Origin: an uncultured Clostridia bacterium | GTDB taxonomy: Bacteria > Bacillota > Clostridia > Oscillospirales > Ruminococcaceae | Direction: 5' to 3' | Assembly (NCBI GenBank): GCA_945910815.1 | Contig: CAMDZD010000003.1 | Coordinates: forward strand, 1-64,000 | Length of the DNA stretch: 64,000 bases | In this document: piece after piece, positions 59,431 to 64,000 of the stretch | How positions within the stretch are numbered: position 1 is the first letter of the stretch | How the letters are laid out: each line of letters opens with the position of its first letter | Position numbers and translations under genes: made by a program | Notes under the pieces: model-generated | What the model saw: only the letters and a program-made list of their open reading frames with translations | Databases searched by the model: none | What the model was told of the DNA's origin: nothing

Positions 59431-60294
59431 ATGGTTGACCTTCACACACATTCAAACAAATCGGACGGCGAGCTTTCCCCCTCGGAGCTTATGGAAACTG
59501 CATATAAAAACGGTGTAACAGTTATATCCCTGACCGACCACGACACTGTATCAGGCAATGCAGAGGCTGAAAGAAAATGCAGTGAACTGGGAATGAAATT
59601 CATAACAGGTATTGAAATAAGCACAGATGAATTTAAAGACCTGCATATTTTAGGTTATGGAATAGACATAAATAATACGGAACTCCTTGAAAAATGCGAA
59701 TTATTTAAAAAATCCCGCATAGGAAGAGTAAAGGCTGTTATTGAACTTCTTGCAAAGCATGATGTATTTATTACTGAAGAAGATGTATTCAGATTTTCGG
59801 GAAACGGTGTTGTTGCAAGACCTCACTTTGCACAGGCTATGATTGAAAAGGGATATGTTTCATCGACAAAGCAGGCTTTTGAAGAATATCTTGCTACACC
59901 CGAATTTCATAAAATAAAACGCTATAAGGCATCTTTCAGAGAAGCTATTGATTTGATTCACCATGCAGGCGGTCTTGCCGTAATGGCACACCCCTATCAG
60001 CTTAAAAAATCAGACAGCGAGCTTGAATCGCTTATATCAGAGCTTAAACAAATCGGTCTTGACGGAATAGAATGTTATTACAGCCGTCATACTCCGGAAA
60101 TGTTCAGATATTACAGAAGTCTTGCTGACAAATATAATTTATATATATCAATAGGTTCTGACTATCACGGAAAAACTGTCAAGCCCGATATAAGTCTTGG
60201 CAGAGGCTTTGCAAATTCTCTTATCGAACTTAATAAAATTCAGTCATTCAATGAAGATGAGAGAAATATTCTGAAAAAACTTTGCACTTGTTAA
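59431..60294 (+). CDS. PHP-domain phosphoesterase
   Basis: VDLHTHSNKSDGELSPSELMETAYKNGVTVISLTDHDTVSG. Confidence 0.93.
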   Translation: MVDLHTHSNKSDGELSPSELMETAYKNGVTVISLTDHDTVSGNAEAERKCSELGMKFITGIEISTDEFKDLHILGYGIDINNTELLEKCELFKKSRIGRVKAVIELLAKHDVFITEEDVFRFSGNGVVARPHFAQAMIEKGYVSSTKQAFEEYLATPEFHKIKRYKASFREAIDLIHHAGGLAVMAHPYQLKKSDSELESLISELKQIGLDGIECYYSRHTPEMFRYYRSLADKYNLYISIGSDYHGKTVKPDISLGRGFANSLIELNKIQSFNEDERNILKKLCTC

Positions 60295-60351
60295 TTATGT
60301 ATAAATAATATATTCTGATTTTGTAAAATGTGACGAAAAATAATATTTCCC

Positions 60352-60380
60352 TTGACAACTGGCTTATTTTATGATATAAT
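60352..60380 (+). promoter_or_regulatory. Promoter (TTGACA-17-TATAAT) for tRNA-Trp
   Basis: Read directly. Confidence 0.7.
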
Positions 60381-60409
60381 AACAAAGTCGTAAAGATGAC
60401 AGTCAATAT

Positions 60410-60485
60410 AGGGGTATAGCTCAGTTGGTAGAGCAGTGGTCTCCAAAACCACGTGCCGAGGGTTCAAATCCTTCTGCCCCTGCCA
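60410..60485 (+). tRNA. tRNA-Trp (anticodon CCA), CCA end encoded
   Basis: AGGGGTATAGCTCAGTTGGTAGAGCAGTGGTCTCCAAAACCACGTGCCGAGGGTTCAAATCCTTCTGCCCCTGCCA. Confidence 0.95.
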
Positions 60486-60493
60486 TATGTGTG

Positions 60494-60522
60494 AAAAAAG
60501 TCCGGATTTTCCGGACTTTTTT
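60494..60522 (+). terminator. Intrinsic terminator after tRNA-Trp
   Basis: AAAAAAGTCCGGATTTTCCGGACTTTTTT. Confidence 0.75.
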
Positions 60523-60608
60523 GTTTTCAACCGAAAAATAATTTAAAACGGTAATTTTACAGGAGCGACCAATGGTCGCCCGAATATTTTTGACTGAAAA
60601 TTTTCCGC

Positions 60609-60637
60609 TTGATTTCTGATAAAAAAAATGTTATAAT
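60609..60637 (+). promoter_or_regulatory. Promoter (TTGATT-17-TATAAT) of two-component operon
   Basis: Read directly. Confidence 0.55.
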
Positions 60638-60669
60638 ATATTCCAGAATTTAAAGGGAGTGAAATAAAA

Positions 60670-61350
60670 ATGTCGCTTGTTTACTGTGTTGAAGATGATA
60701 TAGGAATAAGGGAACTGATACTATGTGCATTGAAATCGGGCGGATATGAAGTAATCGGATTTGAAAACGGCAAGGAGCTTATGAAAAATCTTAAGGATAA
60801 TATACCGTCACTTATACTTCTTGATATAATGTTACCGGGGCAGGACGGATTCAGTATTCTTGAAATTCTTAAAAATGATGTTCTTTACAAAGATATTCCG
60901 GTAATAATGCTTACCGCAAAATCAGGAGAACTTGATAAAGTAAAAGGTCTTGAAATGGGAGCTGATGACTATATAACGAAGCCATTCGGAATAATGGAGC
61001 TTTTATCAAGAATAAAGGCAGTATTAAGGCGGTCGGGTTCAAATGAAAATCTTCCGCAGATTATAAAAATAGACAATCTTATAATAGATTTGCAGAAAAG
61101 GTCAGTATTTTACGGAAAAAACGAGGTAATTCTCACATATAAGGAATTTGAACTTTTAAGCTATCTCGGAAGGCACAGGGGAAAGGCAATTTCACGGGAA
61201 AAGCTGATGATTAATGTATGGGGATTCGACTATGAGGGCGAAAGCCGTACTGTTGATGCACATATAAAAACCTTGCGTCAGAAGCTTGAGAATGCAGGTT
61301 GCAGTGATATTGTGATAACTGTCAGAGGATACGGATATAAGATAATATGA
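60670..61350 (+). CDS. OmpR/PhoB-family response regulator (PhoP/PhoB-like)
   Basis: ILLDIMLPGQDGFSIL, TAKSGELDKVKGLEMGADDYITKPFG, winged-helix SREKLMINVWGFDYEGESRTVDAHIKTLRQKL. Confidence 0.94.
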   Translation: MSLVYCVEDDIGIRELILCALKSGGYEVIGFENGKELMKNLKDNIPSLILLDIMLPGQDGFSILEILKNDVLYKDIPVIMLTAKSGELDKVKGLEMGADDYITKPFGIMELLSRIKAVLRRSGSNENLPQIIKIDNLIIDLQKRSVFYGKNEVILTYKEFELLSYLGRHRGKAISREKLMINVWGFDYEGESRTVDAHIKTLRQKLENAGCSDIVITVRGYGYKII

Positions 61351-62693
61351 AAAAGAAAATTTACAGAAATATGATGCTTGTAGCATTTATATCAGTAATT
61401 GTATTTGCAGTCTTTGATACAATTTCTGATATTTTTTTCCCTAAGAAGTTTCTGATGAGATTAATTTTTATTCTGCTTTCACTGATAACAAGCATAGGAA
61501 TATCATTTTGCTTAACGCATATGCTTTCAAGAAATATTTTAAAATCATTCAGAAAGTTTGCAGGTCAGATTGAAAAATTCAACAGCGGAGAGGATTCCGG
61601 AATTGAAACGGAATACAGTGAATTTCAGTCGATAGCGGATACAGTATCAGGACTTAACAGGAAAGTGGACAAGTATAAGGGCAGATGGCGTAACGAAAGC
61701 GAAAAAATAGCACTTATATTTGAAAATATGATAGAGGGAATGGTTATTCTTGATGAAAAGGGATATATTATAAATATCAATAAAAGTGCAGTGAATATTC
61801 TGACAGACAAGGAATATATATCGGGAATGACACATATATCAGAGCTTACAGACTGCAAGGAGCTTATAGGATTTCTTTCCGATAACGAAAAAAGCCGTAC
61901 TATACAGGATATTACTCTTGAAAACGGCAGAAAGCTTTATGCATATGCGAACAGAGTAAAAATATCAAGCAATGACTGTATAATAATTATATTCACAGAT
62001 GTAAGTCAGAAATTTGATGCAGAAAAGTTAAGGCGTGAATTTTCCGCAAACGTATCACATGAGCTTAAAACTCCGCTGACTACTATAAGAGGGTTCGGAG
62101 AACTTTTCGGAAGCGGTATGATTACAGATACAGAGGATATAAAAAAATACGGTTCACGCATACAGCAGGAAAGTCAGAGATTATTATTTTTGATAAATGA
62201 CATAATAAGATTATCCGAGCTTGATGAAAACAGCGAAGTAATTACATCAAAAGTCAATCTTATGGATACAGCCAAAGAAACAGCGGAAATTCTTTCAGAA
62301 AAGGCTAAAAATGCTGAAGTAAGCATAATTTTTGAGGGTGATGAAAATTTATGCTGTATGTGCAATGAAAGCTATATCAGAGAGCTTTTCACAAATCTTA
62401 TTGACAACTCAATAAAATACAATAAAAAAGGCGGTTACGTCAAAGTTGGAATTTTTTTCCGTGACGGAAAAAACGTCATATCAGTAAAGGATAACGGAAT
62501 AGGTATTCCCGAAAGCGATACGGAAAGAATTTTTGAAAGATTTTACAGAGTAGACAAAAGTCATTCACGTCAGACGGGCGGAACAGGTCTGGGGTTGTCA
62601 ATAGTAAAGCATATTGTAGCATATCACAGCGGTACAGTAAAGCTTGAAAGCAAGCTCGGCGAGGGTACTGAAATAACCATTTATCTCCCCTGA
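61347..62693 (+). CDS. Sensor histidine kinase (PhoR-like, PAS domain)
   Basis: FSANVSHELKTPLTTIRGFGELF, NLIDNSIKYNKKGG, DNGIGIPESDTERIFERFYRVDKSHSRQTGGTGLGLSIVKHI. Confidence 0.95.
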   Translation: MKKKIYRNMMLVAFISVIVFAVFDTISDIFFPKKFLMRLIFILLSLITSIGISFCLTHMLSRNILKSFRKFAGQIEKFNSGEDSGIETEYSEFQSIADTVSGLNRKVDKYKGRWRNESEKIALIFENMIEGMVILDEKGYIININKSAVNILTDKEYISGMTHISELTDCKELIGFLSDNEKSRTIQDITLENGRKLYAYANRVKISSNDCIIIIFTDVSQKFDAEKLRREFSANVSHELKTPLTTIRGFGELFGSGMITDTEDIKKYGSRIQQESQRLLFLINDIIRLSELDENSEVITSKVNLMDTAKETAEILSEKAKNAEVSIIFEGDENLCCMCNESYIRELFTNLIDNSIKYNKKGGYVKVGIFFRDGKNVISVKDNGIGIPESDTERIFERFYRVDKSHSRQTGGTGLGLSIVKHIVAYHSGTVKLESKLGEGTEITIYLP

Positions 62694-62732
62694 TTCGACA
62701 TAGTTTTTTATAAAATCTTCCGAATTTTCAAT

Positions 62733-62786
62733 TTTACACGGATTTTACAAAATCAGCACTTTGGTTTTACAATGATGTTATATAAT
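62733..62786 (+). promoter_or_regulatory. Pho-box-like TTTACA array (11-bp phase) and -10 TATAAT
   Basis: TTTACA at 62733, 62744 and 62766 (degenerate at 62755); TATAAT 62781-62786. Confidence 0.65.
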
Positions 62787-62831
62787 CATAGAGTGAAAAA
62801 TTAAAAAGAAAAAATGATGGGAGTATTTTAA

Positions 62832-64000
62832 ATGAGTATTTTTAATGTATTTACCCTGCTCGGCGGACTTGCCTTTTTCCTCTATGGAATGAATATTATG
62901 GGCGATGCACTCGAAAGAAAAGCAGGAAGCAAGCTGAAATCGATACTTGCAAACCTTACATCAAACACATTCAAAGGCTTTCTTTTAGGACTTGTCGTCA
63001 CGGCTGTTATACAGTCATCATCTGCAACTACTGTAATGGTAGTCGGATTTGTAAATTCCGGAATTATGACCTTGAGACAATCCATAGGAATTATACTTGG
63101 TGCAAATATAGGAACATCTGCAACATCATGGATTTTAAGCCTTTCGGGCATTGAGGGTGATACTTTTTGGATTAAGATGCTTAAACCATCATCATTTACC
63201 CCGATACTCGCAATTATAGGCATATTTCTTCTTATGTTCAATAAAAAATCAAATAACAAAGATGTAGCACTTATTTTTCTTGGTTTTGCAATTCTTATGT
63301 TTGGTATGGAAACAATGTCCGGAGCTGTTGAACCTCTTGCAGAGTCCGAAAAATTTCAGCAAATACTACTTCTTTTCTCAAATCCCGTGCTTGGCATTAT
63401 AGTTGGTGCAATTATGACAGCAGTAATTCAATCTTCTTCTGCTTCAGTCGGTATTCTTCAGGCATTGTCAACAAAATGTAATGTCAGTTATTCAACTGCA
63501 ATTCCTATTATAATGGGACAGAATATTGGTACATGTATTACAGCTATGCTTTCATCTGTCGGAGCAAGCAAGAATGCTAAAAGAACAGCCTGCGTTCATC
63601 TGCTTTTCAATACACTCAATTCGCTTATACTTCTTATAATATATTGCATATCAGATGCAGTTTTAAATTTTGCATTTTTAGATAATAATATAAGTGCTTT
63701 TGGAATCGCTTTTCTGCATTCAATATTCAATATCTTTGGTGCAATACTGTTTTTACCGCTTGCAGGTTTACTTGAAAAGCTTGCCTGTATGATTGTAAAG
63801 GATACAGATGATAAGGATAAAATTTCACTCCTTGATGAAAGACTTCTTTCAACTCCTCCCGTTGCCGTTGAAAGATGCAAGAATATTACTTTTGATATGG
63901 CAGAAATATCAATGCAGAGCCTTAAAAATTCAATGGATATAGTTTTCAGATACAGTGAGGATAAAGCGGATAAGATTTTAAAAGATGAAGATACCGTTGA
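62832..64000 (+). CDS. Na/Pi cotransporter family protein (NptA-like), truncated by window end
   Basis: Own translation from ATG 62832: GGLAFFLYGMNIMGDALERKAGSKLKSILANLTSNTFKGFLLGLVVTAVIQSSSATTVMVVGFVNSGIM... with QSSSA motifs repeated. Confidence 0.92.
   Translation, partial: MSIFNVFTLLGGLAFFLYGMNIMGDALERKAGSKLKSILANLTSNTFKGFLLGLVVTAVIQSSSATTVMVVGFVNSGIMTLRQSIGIILGANIGTSATSWILSLSGIEGDTFWIKMLKPSSFTPILAIIGIFLLMFNKKSNNKDVALIFLGFAILMFGMETMSGAVEPLAESEKFQQILLLFSNPVLGIIVGAIMTAVIQSSSASVGILQALSTKCNVSYSTAIPIIMGQNIGTCITAMLSSVGASKNAKRTACVHLLFNTLNSLILLIIYCISDAVLNFAFLDNNISAFGIAFLHSIFNIFGAILFLPLAGLLEKLACMIVKDTDDKDKISLLDERLLSTPPVAVERCKNITFDMAEISMQSLKNSMDIVFRYSEDKADKILKDEDTV

Overview
This is a low-GC, gene-dense chromosomal segment that looks like a Ruminococcus/Oscillospiraceae-type Firmicute (inferred from gene content: gpr, spo0A, small SRP RNA, HrcA/CIRCE; not verified by search). 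The left edge has a decayed mobile-element region: an IS982-like transposase remnant fused to a truncated nucleotidyltransferase, followed by a tRNA 3'-end remnant. The rest is mostly housekeeping: an activase/2-hydroxyacyl-CoA-dehydratase-like pair with psd, glyQS, ppk1, glgP and GH13, gpr, rpsT, TetR+RND efflux, tRNA-Leu, spo0A, SRP RNA, dnaX-ybaB-recR, aspartate kinase, a GDP-mannose/GDP-deoxyhexose exopolysaccharide operon, a GntR/ABC operon, hrcA-grpE-dnaK-dnaJ with CIRCE, feoB, a flippase, alr, SLOG, LCP, tatD, a ligand-binding-domain/GGDEF protein, pssA, an LRR protein, PHP, tRNA-Trp, and a phoP/phoR-like pair followed by a Na/Pi cotransporter cut by the window end. The most interesting signals are intergenic. 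(1) Five DnaA-box-like 9-mers sit at an exact 12-bp pitch upstream of an LCP gene. (2) A hairpin between the Shine-Dalgarno and ATG of spo0A would restore normal spacing if folded. (3) A two-hairpin intercistronic element occurs twice, in the same orientation relative to transcription, with one compensatory base-pair change. (4) An 11-bp-phased TTTACA array lies upstream of the phosphate transporter. (5) An AGTGTA-N13-TACACT operator precedes the YtrA-like GntR gene. (6) The rpsT leader contains an attenuator-like hairpin pair. All family calls are by-eye recognition of motifs; no searches were run.
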